A stretch of 64,000 nt of DNA, taken from assembly GCA_026388545.1 (NCBI GenBank), contig JAPLJS010000071.1:20084-84083 (forward strand), given 5' to 3'. Positions 43,726-53,144 of this stretch are shown here, one piece after another (the first letter of the stretch is position 1; each line of letters opens with the position of its first letter). The notes under the pieces are model-generated. The model saw only the letters and a list, made by a program, of their open reading frames with translations, searched no databases and was not told the origin of the DNA. The position numbers were made by a program, and so were the translations under genes. This DNA comes from Deltaproteobacteria bacterium (GTDB taxonomy: Bacteria > Desulfobacterota > Syntrophia > Syntrophales > UBA2185).

Positions 43726-45843
43726 GGCCCGGATATTTTCCATATCCTTTTCAATAATCCCGGCAATCAGCATATACCCGCGATCTTTTGCTTCCGCGCA
43801 GGCCGCAGATAATCTCCGAAGGGCCGTATCCCTGTCACCCATGCGAAGATTATTCAACCCTTCCGTTCTTTTTAATTCAAGTTCGCCGCGCACATCCTTC
43901 ATTATGCTGAAAAGCTCCCGGCTCTCACTGATAAACATGCCCGCCCTGTCAAAATCCTTCCTTAGGGAACAGACATCCGCCATGTATTTGAGGTCGTACG
44001 CGACACCTCTTCCGTAATCCATGCCGCGTTCCGATTCAAGGGATTCTTCAAATAATTTTTCCGCCTCTTCGGGCTTTCCTTCCAGCAGAAAGCTTTCGCC
44101 GATGCCCCTCCTGTCGGCGGCCGCCCATATTTCATCCCCGTCATCAAGGTGCATGGAGAGCGCTTCTTCATACTTCTCCCGCGCCTCACCATATTTCCCG
44201 CTTACCATGAGGATATCCGCAAGGCCCTTGATGTTATGCGCCATTTCCCTTGCATGACTCTCCCCGCCGCATTTTTCTGCGGCTTCCCTATATTTTTTTC
44301 GCGCCGTATCGGTGTCTCCCTTCATCAGACAGATATCGCCGAGCACTCTGATTGCACCCGCCTCGGCGAGGCCCATCCCGTACTTTCTAAAAAGGTCAAA
44401 GGCCGTTACAGCGGAATTCCCCGCCATTTCAAGATTCCCTTCAAGAAAATAAAGACTGCTCATTCCCAGAAGGTCCTGCCCAAGCTTCTTCTCGTTTCCC
44501 GTTTTGCCGGCTAAGGCAATTGCTTCGCCGTAAAGCTTTGCCGCATCATCCATAGCGCCTGCGCTTACCATCAGTTTTGTAACAAGGCTCAGAAGCTCAC
44601 CCACAAATACCTTATCGCCGTGCGCCAGAACATATTTTTCCATCTCTTGCCATTGGTTGAGAATATCCCTTATCTCAGCATCAGAACATGTCAGGCTTGC
44701 CATGGCGGCATCCATCTGGAACTTCCTGAAATCGTACTGCACCCTTTTCAGAAACATATTCACGCCGGAGCTGACCTTTTTCAGTTGCCTCGTCCATTTC
44801 CTTATTGCCGAAATCTCGTCTATCCCTATCTCCTGGCTGATAAGCCTCATGAGCTGCTCCGCGTCCTTGCCGGGGTCAAGATAAAACGCCCTTTCATAGT
44901 TATCAATCAGCGACTGCGCCTTGGGATGGAGCACACCTATGTCCTTGTATGCAACCCACCACAGCCCGTAAGGGAGAGAGTTAGGGTCATCTATGGCATC
45001 AATGATATATTCCGTAACCATATCCATAGCGCCGGAATATCCTATGACAATGAGCCCTGTTGAGCGGAGAAGATTCCTGAACTGGATAAATATATCCCTG
45101 TCGACCTCTTTCGTCTTGTCCTTATCTTTTTTTGTCCGGCTTTTGAATTTCAGTTCCTGCGGAGTGTTCCGGATATCAAAATGGAGGTGCCTGCCGTGCA
45201 GGTAGGCAATCACGGGATATTCCGCAGCCGCGCTAATCCCTCTTTCAGCGCTGCCGTCAATAATCTCCACCGGCTGGTTTCCGTAGTAGAACGTTGTGGG
45301 AAGAACCTCGTCAAAATTTGTGGTGAAGACATGTCGTGCGAAGCACCTGGATAGCCAGTGCCTGTCTGAACGGCTCCTGCTTAAGGGCACGTTCCCACCG
45401 GTGCCTGCAATGAGAATGGAAGAAAGCAGAATACCTTCCAGGTTCATCTGCATTCTTTTTGAAGCGGCCCACTGCACCGCTGCTGTGATAAAATCATGCC
45501 GTGCCTGCGGAAGGGGCAGAATCTTTGCCATGATACGGAAATAGTACTCCGTAAGTTCAACCCCTGTCAGTTTTACCGGTCCGTAGGGCTTGTCGGATGT
45601 ACTATCAAATATTTCCTGCCAGGTAGTTTTCGGACTTTTCCTGAAATATTCCAGCGCCGAAACCAGGTGCCTGACATCGGGTACGCCCGCAGTGACGCTG
45701 AACCCCGCACCTAAGAGAAATGTGAAGAGGGGACCCGACGGCATGGGCGCATTTTTCCCCAGTTTTGCCTGCCGGGCATCCACAGTATTGATGACTTTGG
45801 CAATCATTTGCTGGACAGATGCAGATTTATCCTGTTTATCCAT
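43711..45843 (-). CDS. SIR2-domain protein with C-terminal TPR repeats
   Basis: 710 residues. The N-terminal 300 residues form a SIR2-like NAD-binding domain: FLLGAGFSVTAG (45-49 is GAGFS), FTTNFDEVL with Asn176 and Asp178, AYLHGRH with His216, and VIGYSG (268-271). Asn and His are the residues needed by NAD-cleaving SIR2 proteins of phage defence. Residues about 380-700 are TPR repeats (for example KYGEAREKYEEALSMHLDDGD). The plan sensor-repeats plus NADase fits a defence protein that depletes NAD on infection; that is inference. It faces a kinase gene across a palindrome-rich gap. Confidence 0.85.
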   Translation of the reverse strand: MDKQDKSASVQQMIAKVINTVDARQAKLGKNAPMPSGPLFTFLLGAGFSVTAGVPDVRHLVSALEYFRKSPKTTWQEIFDSTSDKPYGPVKLTGVELTEYYFRIMAKILPLPQARHDFITAAVQWAASKRMQMNLEGILLSSILIAGTGGNVPLSRSRSDRHWLSRCFARHVFTTNFDEVLPTTFYYGNQPVEIIDGSAERGISAAAEYPVIAYLHGRHLHFDIRNTPQELKFKSRTKKDKDKTKEVDRDIFIQFRNLLRSTGLIVIGYSGAMDMVTEYIIDAIDDPNSLPYGLWWVAYKDIGVLHPKAQSLIDNYERAFYLDPGKDAEQLMRLISQEIGIDEISAIRKWTRQLKKVSSGVNMFLKRVQYDFRKFQMDAAMASLTCSDAEIRDILNQWQEMEKYVLAHGDKVFVGELLSLVTKLMVSAGAMDDAAKLYGEAIALAGKTGNEKKLGQDLLGMSSLYFLEGNLEMAGNSAVTAFDLFRKYGMGLAEAGAIRVLGDICLMKGDTDTARKKYREAAEKCGGESHAREMAHNIKGLADILMVSGKYGEAREKYEEALSMHLDDGDEIWAAADRRGIGESFLLEGKPEEAEKLFEESLESERGMDYGRGVAYDLKYMADVCSLRKDFDRAGMFISESRELFSIMKDVRGELELKRTEGLNNLRMGDRDTALRRLSAACAEAKDRGYMLIAGIIEKDMENIRALTNF

Positions 45844-45869
45844 ATATAAGTATCCTAAGTATCCGATTA

Positions 45870-46055
45870 CCCTCTCCCTCGATGGGAGAGGGTGAGGGTG
45901 AGGGTGACTTTCATGCCTTCGTGGTGCCCCACGGGGGCACGAGGATTATTACGAAAAAAAGATTCCATATATTCCCCCCTTTAGAAAAGGGGGGCAGGGG
46001 GGATTTGATAATTGCGTGAAAAATCCCCCTGTATCCCCCTTTTGCAAAGGGGGAC
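45870..46055. repeat. Cluster of C/G-rich palindromes between SIR2 and kinase genes
   Basis: Four inverted repeats in a row: CCCTCTCCCTC-gat-GGGAGAGGG (45870-45893) then a GGGTGA run, GTGCCCC/GGGGGCAC (about 45923-45940), CCCCCCTTTagaAAAGGGGGG (45974-45994), and CCCCCTTTTGCAAAGGGGG (46036-46054). No gene in 45844-46400; the AT-rich rest should hold the kinase promoter. Confidence 0.7.
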
Positions 46056-46400
46056 GTATCAGGTATTCATCCTGGACTCCCGCCGCAGCCTGCTTTGATA
46101 AGTACTTCATTCTTCACATGAAGTATATAGGGAAAGTGCTTTCGTATGTCAAGATTATTTACCCCCTCTTCTCCACAGAGCAACCCGATTATTTCTTGAC
46201 TTCAGTTTTCTGCTGTGGATAATAAAATGTCAATGAACTCATCTAACGTACCGGCATATGCGATAAAGTATTTATGTGGCACATAATCCTGATTCCAATA
46301 TCATTTACCCGCTCGGAAGCGTGTTCTTATCAAGTTATCAAATATGCATTGACCTGTATACAGGCACGTCATTATCAAAACCAAAGAAAGGATTGACGCC

Positions 46401-48008
46401 ATGCCCAAAGTCAGCAAACTCGAAACGCAGAGTTTCTACAGAGGCCCCGGCAGCCGAGGCAAATTTGCGAAGTGCAATCTGTATATGGAATGGGATAATC
46501 AGTGCCTGCAGTACAGAGAAACCCTGATCTGGAAGAAACTATTTTTCAACAAAGTGGTGAACTGGGAGGCCAAACCCGGCGGATATAGAGGCACTTTTAT
46601 CGATACCCGGTACCCGCCGAGCATCGTTCTGAGAACCGCATCGGGAACTGGCACGGAAGAAAGGGAATTCGCCATTCGTCACTTAGAGTTTGATAACTGG
46701 CTCTACTGGATCATTCGCAGTCTACTTAAATATTCCAAAGCCCCCATCCCGGACGAGCAGCTATCCGGTTTGTCCTCCAAACATAAAGCCAAGGTTCTTA
46801 CCCGCCGCGATATGTCGGCGTTCGATCAATCGCACGAGGTTTTCATCACCATTTTGGAGAAACTAAGCAAAGAGACTGACAAGAGTGTTCTGGGTACCGA
46901 TCAAAAGACTTTCGCAAAAAGTTCCCAGGATATCCCCAAGATGAAGTTTGGTGCGCTCAAAACCTATGTAGAAGATGGTACGACGACGGGTGGTATCGCG
47001 TATGGTAAAGTTGGCAAAAAAATTGGTACGGGTGGAAGCGATGCCGTGATCTTTGAAATACAAAAGCTGCTGGAACCTGTCCTGATAAAGAACACCGCCG
47101 GCGCCGGTTACACGATTGTGCGTCCCGCGGAGCCCATGATTGTCAAGGTGCCCAAATACTCCAAAGATGATCCGACCTCGCTCAAAGGTGTGATAAAAGA
47201 AGCCCGCATCCTGGCCGCGCTTGGCCGTCACCCCAATATTGTGGGGCTCATCGATGCTCATGTCCATGGCGTCAACCGTATCTATCTTTTTCTGGAAAAA
47301 GGGTATGAGGATCTTAAAAGCTGCATAACCAAAAAGTTGTCCTTAAGTCCGCCTCAGATTCGAAAATACGCCATGGGCATCCTCGCCGGCATCGATCACA
47401 TGCATCAGCGTCGGGTTTACCACCTGGACATGAAACCGGAAAATGTCATCCTCTGTCAGGCCGACACGCCCAAAATAATCGACTTCGGCCTCTCGAAAAC
47501 AAGAATCATTGACTCAAAAGAAGATATGTTTGACGAAACTTGGTATTTATATGGCACCAAAGAATATATGCCCCCCGAATCCTGGAATATAGGGGCCATT
47601 TTAAAAGAAACCGATTTAATCAAGCGCGACTCCTTCGCCGTCGGCATGACCATCTTTAATGCCCTGCTCTGCCCCTATTGCGGATGGAAGGCGTTTGAGG
47701 TCAAGGCCGGACTGGGTGAATCGCCAGATATCGTTCTCCAACGCAGCCATCACTTAATGAAACTGGTACGCGATGCGGCGAACCGTAAAAAGCTCACCAG
47801 CGACGGGCTGTTGATCCTGGCCGACGCCGCGAGCGGGTTGATCGAGGATAAGCCCGAAATACGTTTGACCTGCGGGCAGGCTCTGGAGTTTTTGAAGGCG
47901 GACCGAAAACAGCTACGGCAGGAGCACACGTCGAATCGCAGCGATGTTCTGACCGCCAAGAAGGAATACAATTACTTGAGGGACCAGCTCAAGAAGTCGG
48001 GGGATTGA
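46401..48008 (+). CDS. Ser/Thr protein kinase with an unknown N-terminal domain
   Basis: 535 residues. A roughly 200-residue N-terminal domain of no known family (WDNQCLQYRETLIWKKLFFN near its start) precedes a eukaryotic-type kinase domain: glycine loop IGTGGSDAVI (208-217), Lys249 in MIVKVPKY, Glu267 of helix C, HLDMKPEN with Asp343, DFG 361-363, and PPE 391-393. All catalytic residues are present, so it should be active. There is no membrane segment, so it is cytoplasmic. It lies opposite SIR2-TPR. The last 13 codons plus downstream DNA recur at 52789, evidence of a lost second copy. Confidence 0.88.
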   Translation: MPKVSKLETQSFYRGPGSRGKFAKCNLYMEWDNQCLQYRETLIWKKLFFNKVVNWEAKPGGYRGTFIDTRYPPSIVLRTASGTGTEEREFAIRHLEFDNWLYWIIRSLLKYSKAPIPDEQLSGLSSKHKAKVLTRRDMSAFDQSHEVFITILEKLSKETDKSVLGTDQKTFAKSSQDIPKMKFGALKTYVEDGTTTGGIAYGKVGKKIGTGGSDAVIFEIQKLLEPVLIKNTAGAGYTIVRPAEPMIVKVPKYSKDDPTSLKGVIKEARILAALGRHPNIVGLIDAHVHGVNRIYLFLEKGYEDLKSCITKKLSLSPPQIRKYAMGILAGIDHMHQRRVYHLDMKPENVILCQADTPKIIDFGLSKTRIIDSKEDMFDETWYLYGTKEYMPPESWNIGAILKETDLIKRDSFAVGMTIFNALLCPYCGWKAFEVKAGLGESPDIVLQRSHHLMKLVRDAANRKKLTSDGLLILADAASGLIEDKPEIRLTCGQALEFLKADRKQLRQEHTSNRSDVLTAKKEYNYLRDQLKKSGD

Positions 48009-48197
48009 CAAAGACCCGGGGATCACATCTCTAAACCTACCTGCCCACGCCCTTGATTTTACTGAGAGGATACCGATAATTTATTGAAAGGGGTGGTTAC
48101 GGTTACTTCGTCCACCAAGCACCTTCCACCTGGTAGTCCGTAAACCTGATCAAATCAAATTCCAATTGGGCTGCAAACTGACAACACCTGCTAATCC
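47969..48197 (+). repeat. 229-bp direct repeat, copy A (kinase 3' end and flank)
   Basis: Aligns without gaps to 52789-53017 (constant offset 4,820); by hand I count about 23 differences, close to 90 % identity. It covers the last 12 codons and stop of the kinase gene and 189 bases after it. Confidence 0.9.
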
Positions 48198-48258
48198 CCA
48201 GAATGGGCTCTGGTACTTTTCAATGGAACACAGCAGGATGGTTTGTTTTTAAAACCTG

Positions 48259-48861
48259 CTAAAACTTGTACTTCAGTCCTATACCGAGTGCGTTGGATGC
48301 ACCCTCGATCCCATCGAAAAGTCCAAAGGTTCCGGACCGGTGGTGAAGGCGTAACACGAGGTTCCACTGAGGGGTTTTCGGCAGGGCGAATGTCAGTTCG
48401 AGCATCAGGTAGTTGAGAAGCATGGAAGTTTTTTCATGCATCTCTTCTTCTAGTTTCGGTGTGCTCGTGGCATAGGACAGGCCATCGCCGACAGCGAAGG
48501 TTGTGATGATATATTTGTTCCAGGGAAAGGTCAGCCACCTTAACGTAAAAAGGCCGTTGAACTCCCAGTGGTGCTGGTCACCCATGTGCTTGACCCCCTG
48601 CCCCTCAAGTTCCAGATCGAGGTGTTTCGAGAAGGAATAAATTTTCCTGGAGACGGCGAGGGCCATGAAATAGTAGGATGTATCGAAATCGGGTGAATAG
48701 AATGTTGACCAGATATCACCCCGCAACTGGCTGGCGCCGTACACCGTGACAGCCCAATCTTCCTTGGCTTCCGATGTCTGCGGAAAGACGAGGACAAAAG
48801 CAACTGCCAGGATCGGCAGGGGCCTTTTGAGGAATGTAAAAATCGAGGTCGGCTTAAGCAT
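48259..48861 (-). CDS. Outer-membrane beta-barrel, PagL-like lipid A deacylase candidate
   Basis: 200 residues with a signal peptide (QTSEA-KE) and a terminal Phe (LKYKF), both usual for outer-membrane barrels. Alternating aromatic strands fill the length. LRLHHRSGTFGLFDGIEG followed by SNALGIGLKYKF resembles the His-x-Ser active site and last strands of acyloxyacyl hydrolases such as PagL, but the acidic residue is not certain. It may remove an acyl chain from lipid A or be a structural barrel only. It stands alone between the kinase and the hydrolase genes. Confidence 0.6.
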   Translation of the reverse strand: MLKPTSIFTFLKRPLPILAVAFVLVFPQTSEAKEDWAVTVYGASQLRGDIWSTFYSPDFDTSYYFMALAVSRKIYSFSKHLDLELEGQGVKHMGDQHHWEFNGLFTLRWLTFPWNKYIITTFAVGDGLSYATSTPKLEEEMHEKTSMLLNYLMLELTFALPKTPQWNLVLRLHHRSGTFGLFDGIEGASNALGIGLKYKF

Positions 48862-48974
48862 ATATCCTGGTCAATGAAGATATAGGGTTTCCAGCTAACC
48901 TTCCTTGTTTGAAGAAGGCAACCTTTCCTGTCAATCTGCTGAGTCAAGTTTTTCAGCCATAATCAGCCTCATCA

Positions 48975-49817
48975 TTATCCGGCCAGGAAATCAAGTACGA
49001 CCTTGTTAAAATCTTCTGATTGCTCAAAGTTTGGAATATGTCCACATTGCTTCATAATGTAAAGTTGAGAATTGGGGATATTTTCTTTCCCATAGTAGGC
49101 ATGCTTAAGGGGAAAAACACGATCATCTTCACCCCAGATGATCAGCGTAGGCCGCTTTATTTTATGAAGACTCTCCATAATAGGAGACAGAACTTCCTCT
49201 CTTGCACCGCGGCCATCGACCAACATGCGGACAACCTTTAAGAGAAATTCTGGTGATCCTGGCTGTGTAAACAATTTATAATAGATGTCAATGAAATCTT
49301 CGGTTATCAATGCATGGTTGCTAACCGCTAATTTGAAGAAAATGCTGACACCGATACGGCTGGGATATGATAGTAACTCTCCTATCCCGGGAAGTGACAT
49401 CAACCGCAGCGTCCAAATGATCTCTTTACCAAAACCCGCACAGTCGGCCAATATCAGATTATTCACTTTTTGTGAATACTGAAGGGCATACTGGAGTGCA
49501 ATACCTCCGCCGAGGGATTGACCTATAAGGGATACCTGTTCGATATTCAAGGCCTTCATGAAATCATCAACGAAGTAGGCGTAATCAAGAGGTGTAAATG
49601 ATGATACCGGTTTATCAGATCGGCCGAAACCGGCTAAATCGGGAACATAAACCCTGTGTTGTTCTGCAATGGCATCGACATTGTGCATCCATATTTCCGC
49701 AGAGGCGCCAAGGCCATGGATGAGAATGACCGTTGATCCCTGATCTCCCACAGACCAGTAGCGGGTATTTATCTCTCCGGCCTTTATGTATTGATCCTTA
49801 GGAAGTAGTGGATTCAT
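48975..49817 (-). CDS. Alpha/beta hydrolase
   Basis: 280 residues. Features: oxyanion region LIHGLGASAEIWMHN, PDLAGFGRSDKP, the nucleophile Ser in IGQSLGGGIALQYALQ, the acid in IIWGEDDRVFPL, and the catalytic His in CGHIPNFEQSEDF. It is related to the C-C bond and ester hydrolases of the MhpC group, but substrate cannot be told. I chose the ATG at 49817 (MNPLLPKDQ); five codons upstream (MLVSK) are an alternative. Confidence 0.88.
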   Translation of the reverse strand: MNPLLPKDQYIKAGEINTRYWSVGDQGSTVILIHGLGASAEIWMHNVDAIAEQHRVYVPDLAGFGRSDKPVSSFTPLDYAYFVDDFMKALNIEQVSLIGQSLGGGIALQYALQYSQKVNNLILADCAGFGKEIIWTLRLMSLPGIGELLSYPSRIGVSIFFKLAVSNHALITEDFIDIYYKLFTQPGSPEFLLKVVRMLVDGRGAREEVLSPIMESLHKIKRPTLIIWGEDDRVFPLKHAYYGKENIPNSQLYIMKQCGHIPNFEQSEDFNKVVLDFLAG

Positions 49818-49859
49818 TTTACTAACAAGCAACAGGCGTTACATAAAAAATCTTGGTAT

Positions 49860-50423
49860 TCAGATAATTTTTACTATATCTGGCGCATGCCTTTCAGAAG
49901 CAGGAGGTATACTTGTAGGGTAACCAAGAATAATCGGCGCCACTATTTCACAATCCTTTGGTACTCCAATATCACTCAGTATTTTATAATCACGGATATG
50001 TGCCCCTAATCCAATCCAGCAGGTTCCCAATCCCCTGGAGGTGGCTGAAAACATAAAATATGCAACGGTCAGGGCACAGTCTACATCAAGTGAATGAATA
50101 TCTTTTGGACCAATGAAATAGGCTAGGCAGGGCGCATTGTAAAAAACATTGAACTGCTCGTCACGCAGACGTGGTTCATAGTTTTTCAGAGGTGAGTCGG
50201 GGTTCTGTTCAAGGTCGGAAAGAAGATTCCTCTTGCTTTCATCAGAAAGCTTTTTGATGTAATCACGGTTTTGAATAATGATAAACTTACATGGTTGGCC
50301 GTTAGTGGCCGTCGGGGCAAGACAGGTATCCTGGATAATTTCCTTTATGACTGATAAAGGCACTTCTTTGTTTTGAAAATCTCTGATGGCACGCCTGTTT
50401 GTTAAGAGTGTCTTAAAATCCAT
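49860..50423 (-). CDS. Nitroreductase-family FMN protein
   Basis: 187 residues. NRRAIRDFQNKEVP binds FMN phosphate, LAPTATNGQPCKFIII is the usual start of the second motif, and the family's RGLGTCWIGLG stretch is present. Such NAD(P)H-dependent enzymes reduce nitro-compounds, flavins or quinones. No ferredoxin domain is attached. It lies 42 bases after the alpha/beta hydrolase start side on the same strand and probably is transcribed first in that pair. Confidence 0.9.
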   Translation of the reverse strand: MDFKTLLTNRRAIRDFQNKEVPLSVIKEIIQDTCLAPTATNGQPCKFIIIQNRDYIKKLSDESKRNLLSDLEQNPDSPLKNYEPRLRDEQFNVFYNAPCLAYFIGPKDIHSLDVDCALTVAYFMFSATSRGLGTCWIGLGAHIRDYKILSDIGVPKDCEIVAPIILGYPTSIPPASERHAPDIVKII

Positions 50424-50591
50424 GTTTATTCTCCTTTGCTGCCATGTGAACCACGGTTTATTTCCGATTTCAGTTTCATCGACCCCTTGAATGTAACAAC
50501 CTTCCGGGCATAGATGGTATGGGTATGATTTTATTTCTTTTCTTTAATTCCAGCCATTTCCATTAATGATACCCCCCAAAACCTGATGAAA

Positions 50592-50620
50592 ATTATGATA
50601 CCATTCTGAAAAGATTGCAA
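50592..50620 (-). promoter_or_regulatory. Candidate promoter of the nitroreductase-hydrolase pair
   Basis: Read on the minus strand: TTGCAA (50620-50615), 17 bases, CATAAT (50597-50592). It lies in the 313-base gap 50424-50736, which otherwise shows no gene. Confidence 0.35.
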
Positions 50621-50736
50621 CAGTAATTCAAGAATTGCCAATTGGAATAGAGCGTTTTTCTCAGGATATTTGCTCTATTGACTCAGCTTGACCAGTGAAA
50701 GAAGTGAACAACGTCCCCTCGGCCCTCGTACGGACC

Positions 50737-51834
50737 CTATTTAAGAAGATGGATATTCCCCAGCCTTACATTGTTCAGCCCTTCTTTCCGGGCGATTTCA
50801 AGACACTTGTATGCGAAAGATTTTGGGGTCAACAGCAGATCAGACATATAAAAATGGGGATAAAAAGCAAGCAGGCTGAAAGGAATATCGGGACACAGGG
50901 AATAGATAAACCGTGCAATCTGCCTTACCTCCTCTTCGTCAATGTACCCTGGCACAAGGAGCGTACTCGCGATGAGCAGGGGAGGTGAAGGTCTGAGGTG
51001 AATCTTCCCGCCAACCCTTTGAAAATTTTTCAGGGTTCTCTTATTTGTCACACCTGTTAAGGCAATATGAAGGTCTTCGTTCCACGCCTTAAGGTCGAAC
51101 TTTATACATCCACCGGAAGAAAGGGCAGTCTCCACCATTTCGTCGAGGAGTCCTTCCTGCATGGAACCGTTCGTTTCCCAGCATATCCTCATGATATTCC
51201 CCTTGTTTTTTTCACGGACACACTTTGAGACATTGAGCGAAAACGGAAGCTGTGGGGCGGGATCACCGCCGAAATAGCAGATACAGGAAGTCCGGCTGTC
51301 GACGGCTGATATGAGGCTTTCAGAAGGGGATAGAGAAGGTCGTAAGGTTTCTTTCCTGTAATGCCAGTTCTGGCAAAAGAGACAGTTAAAGGAACATGCG
51401 TGAAAAAATACCGCAAGGTTTCTGTAACCGTATTCAGGGCCCTTTACGTGGGCATACTCAGGGTAGCCTGAGCCGATCCCTCCGGGACAAACCCAGTCTG
51501 CAACACAGTTCGTAGGAAGGGGGTCGTGGTACCATGAGAGCTTCCCCTCCTCTTTTGTCACCCCTGTAAGTTTCCCTCCGGCATTTCTTCTCAGTCCGCA
51601 GTATCCGATTCCACCATCAGGAATCCTGCACTCATTGACACAGAGGTTGCACGGAATACCGTCGGGGTCGTCAGATCTGCATACAGGGAGTCCAAAGGCC
51701 ATCCTGCTTTTCATATGTGCCTGTGCTGCAACTTTTAAGGCATCTGCAGGTTTATCCCTTATACATGCGAGGCATACCGCGAGTTCCTGTGAAATATAAC
51801 GTGATGAGGCATTACATATTTTACATTCCCCCAT
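50737..51834 (-). CDS. AmrS/PFL-activase-like radical SAM protein
   Basis: 365 residues. An N-terminal zinc-ribbon-like Cys region (CKICNASSRYI, CLACIRD, CNLCVNECRI and YCGLR) precedes the radical SAM motif CSFNCLFC (CxxxCxxC) and its downstream GGDPAPQLPF glycine-rich part. The group includes AmrS and pyruvate-formate-lyase-activating-like proteins of unknown substrate. It resembles, in its LLVPGYIDEEEVRQIARFI part, the second radical SAM protein at 59925. The AmmeMemoRadiSam partner genes are not next to it. Confidence 0.85.
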   Translation of the reverse strand: MGECKICNASSRYISQELAVCLACIRDKPADALKVAAQAHMKSRMAFGLPVCRSDDPDGIPCNLCVNECRIPDGGIGYCGLRRNAGGKLTGVTKEEGKLSWYHDPLPTNCVADWVCPGGIGSGYPEYAHVKGPEYGYRNLAVFFHACSFNCLFCQNWHYRKETLRPSLSPSESLISAVDSRTSCICYFGGDPAPQLPFSLNVSKCVREKNKGNIMRICWETNGSMQEGLLDEMVETALSSGGCIKFDLKAWNEDLHIALTGVTNKRTLKNFQRVGGKIHLRPSPPLLIASTLLVPGYIDEEEVRQIARFIYSLCPDIPFSLLAFYPHFYMSDLLLTPKSFAYKCLEIARKEGLNNVRLGNIHLLK

Positions 51835-51914
51835 TACTCAACCTTTCACCCACGCCCCCGTTTTTTATGCTGTCAATCCCCTGTCTACTCTCTGCTCACC
51901 ACTTTCTGCTGTTC

Positions 51915-52655
51915 TCACACCTGCCCGTCCGCTTTGATCATCTCCTTCAGCTCTTTTGCATTTCTCGGTGCATACCCATAGGCATCATTGTTAAAATAGA
52001 CATACACATCCTTTCCATCCCCCATATAATTCTTTATTTTCCCCGCGTCCTTTTTAAGTGCAGTTTCTGAATAGCATGTAGCATAGTTTCCTTCAAGGCC
52101 ATGCCTTCTTACATATACGAAATCGGAGGTAACGGGAAGGTCGTTGATGAACGCAGGCCAGTCGGCCATGCAGAGACCCACATTGTGGGTGCTGCAGAGG
52201 TCAAATACCTCCTCTGTCATCCAGCCTTGGTTCCTGAATTCAAGGGTATTTCTCGCCGGATAACGGCAGAGCAACTCTAAGAATCTTTTCAGTCTCTCAA
52301 TGTTCACGGTAAAACCAGGGGAAAACTGCCAGAGGACGATCTTCAGCTTCTCTTTTAACGGCGACGATCGTTCAAAAAAGAGATCCAGGGATTCTTCGGG
52401 GTCAAGAAGCCTCTTTATGTGTGAGATAAAACGGCTCCCCTTCAGCGAAAAGGCAAAATCATGAGGCGTTTCTCTATACCATTTCTCAAAGGTCTTTGAA
52501 AGGGGAAGTCTGTAAAAGGTTACGTTCAGTTCAACCGTTGAGAAAGTGGCACAGTAATATTCGAACCACTTCTTCTGAGGGAGATCGTCAGGATAGAAAG
52601 TGCCTCTCCACCCCGTGTAATGAAAACCGCTGCACCCGATATTTATCTCAAACAT
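51915..52655 (-). CDS. DUF72-domain protein
   Basis: 246 residues, YecE/DUF72 family TIM-barrel-like protein: INIGCSGFHYTGWRGTFYP, FSTVELNVTFYRLP, FSFSLKGSRFISHIKRL, LEFRNQGW and YVYFNNDAYGYAPRNAKEL are all hallmarks. It is widespread with no assigned reaction, possibly a sugar-phosphate or nuclease-like barrel. A good start is MFEINIGCSG. It is the first gene of a minus-strand run that includes the radical SAM gene 80 bases further. Confidence 0.9.
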   Translation of the reverse strand: MFEINIGCSGFHYTGWRGTFYPDDLPQKKWFEYYCATFSTVELNVTFYRLPLSKTFEKWYRETPHDFAFSLKGSRFISHIKRLLDPEESLDLFFERSSPLKEKLKIVLWQFSPGFTVNIERLKRFLELLCRYPARNTLEFRNQGWMTEEVFDLCSTHNVGLCMADWPAFINDLPVTSDFVYVRRHGLEGNYATCYSETALKKDAGKIKNYMGDGKDVYVYFNNDAYGYAPRNAKELKEMIKADGQV

Positions 52656-52788
52656 GCCTTATATTTTACCCCGATCCCCCACCAAAATAATAAAAAACTC
52701 ATTGGCCTTGAGACATTAGAATAAGAGAATAAGGCTATAAGACCTATCCCATTAATAAGAACCAATGGGGTCAGATCACCTCGTTATC

Positions 52789-53017
52789 CAATTACTTGAG
52801 GGACCAGCTCAAGAAGTCGAGGGATTAACAAAGGCCTTGGAATCACATCTCTAAACCTACCTACCCACGCCCTTGATTTTACCGAGAGGATACTGATAAT
52901 TCATTGAAAGGGGTGGCTACGACTACTTCGTCCACCAAGCACCTTTCACGCGGTAGTCCGTACACCTGATCAAATTATATTCCAATTAGGCTGCAAACTG
53001 ACAACACCTACCTATCC
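52789..53017 (+). pseudogene. 229-bp direct repeat, copy B: tail of a lost kinase gene
   Basis: 52790-52828 encodes NYLRDQLKKSRD and a stop, one residue different from the end of the kinase at 46401 (NYLRDQLKKSGD). The following 189 bases match the kinase flank at about 90 %. Upstream of 52789 the sequence is unrelated, so only the last 12 codons survive. It lies 211 bases from the caspase-like gene's 3' end. Likely relic of a paralogous kinase next to the caspase operon. Confidence 0.85.
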
Positions 53018-53066
53018 TCACCCTCACAGTATGAATAAGATCGAAGATTATGGTTTGAAAGCAGTA

Positions 53067-53144
53067 ACGCGTGCAGGAGAAGGCCAGTAGATATTCGTGG
53101 CCGCAATCCTTGCATTTCACGCGGTCAAAACCGTTGCAGTCTCT
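53067..53144 (-). pseudogene. Fragment of an IS91-family transposase zinc-binding domain
   Basis: The minus strand reads NGFDRVKCKDCGHEYLLAFS, then CTRYC: the end of the IS91 zinc-binding domain, with both Cys pairs. It is a better-preserved version of the end region of the remnant at 3419. Nothing else of the transposase remains. It sits between the kinase tail and the caspase gene. Confidence 0.75.

Noticed and set aside
45870..46055. CRISPR array
   Set aside because: The repeats are palindromes of different sequence without regular spacers, and no cas genes are present.
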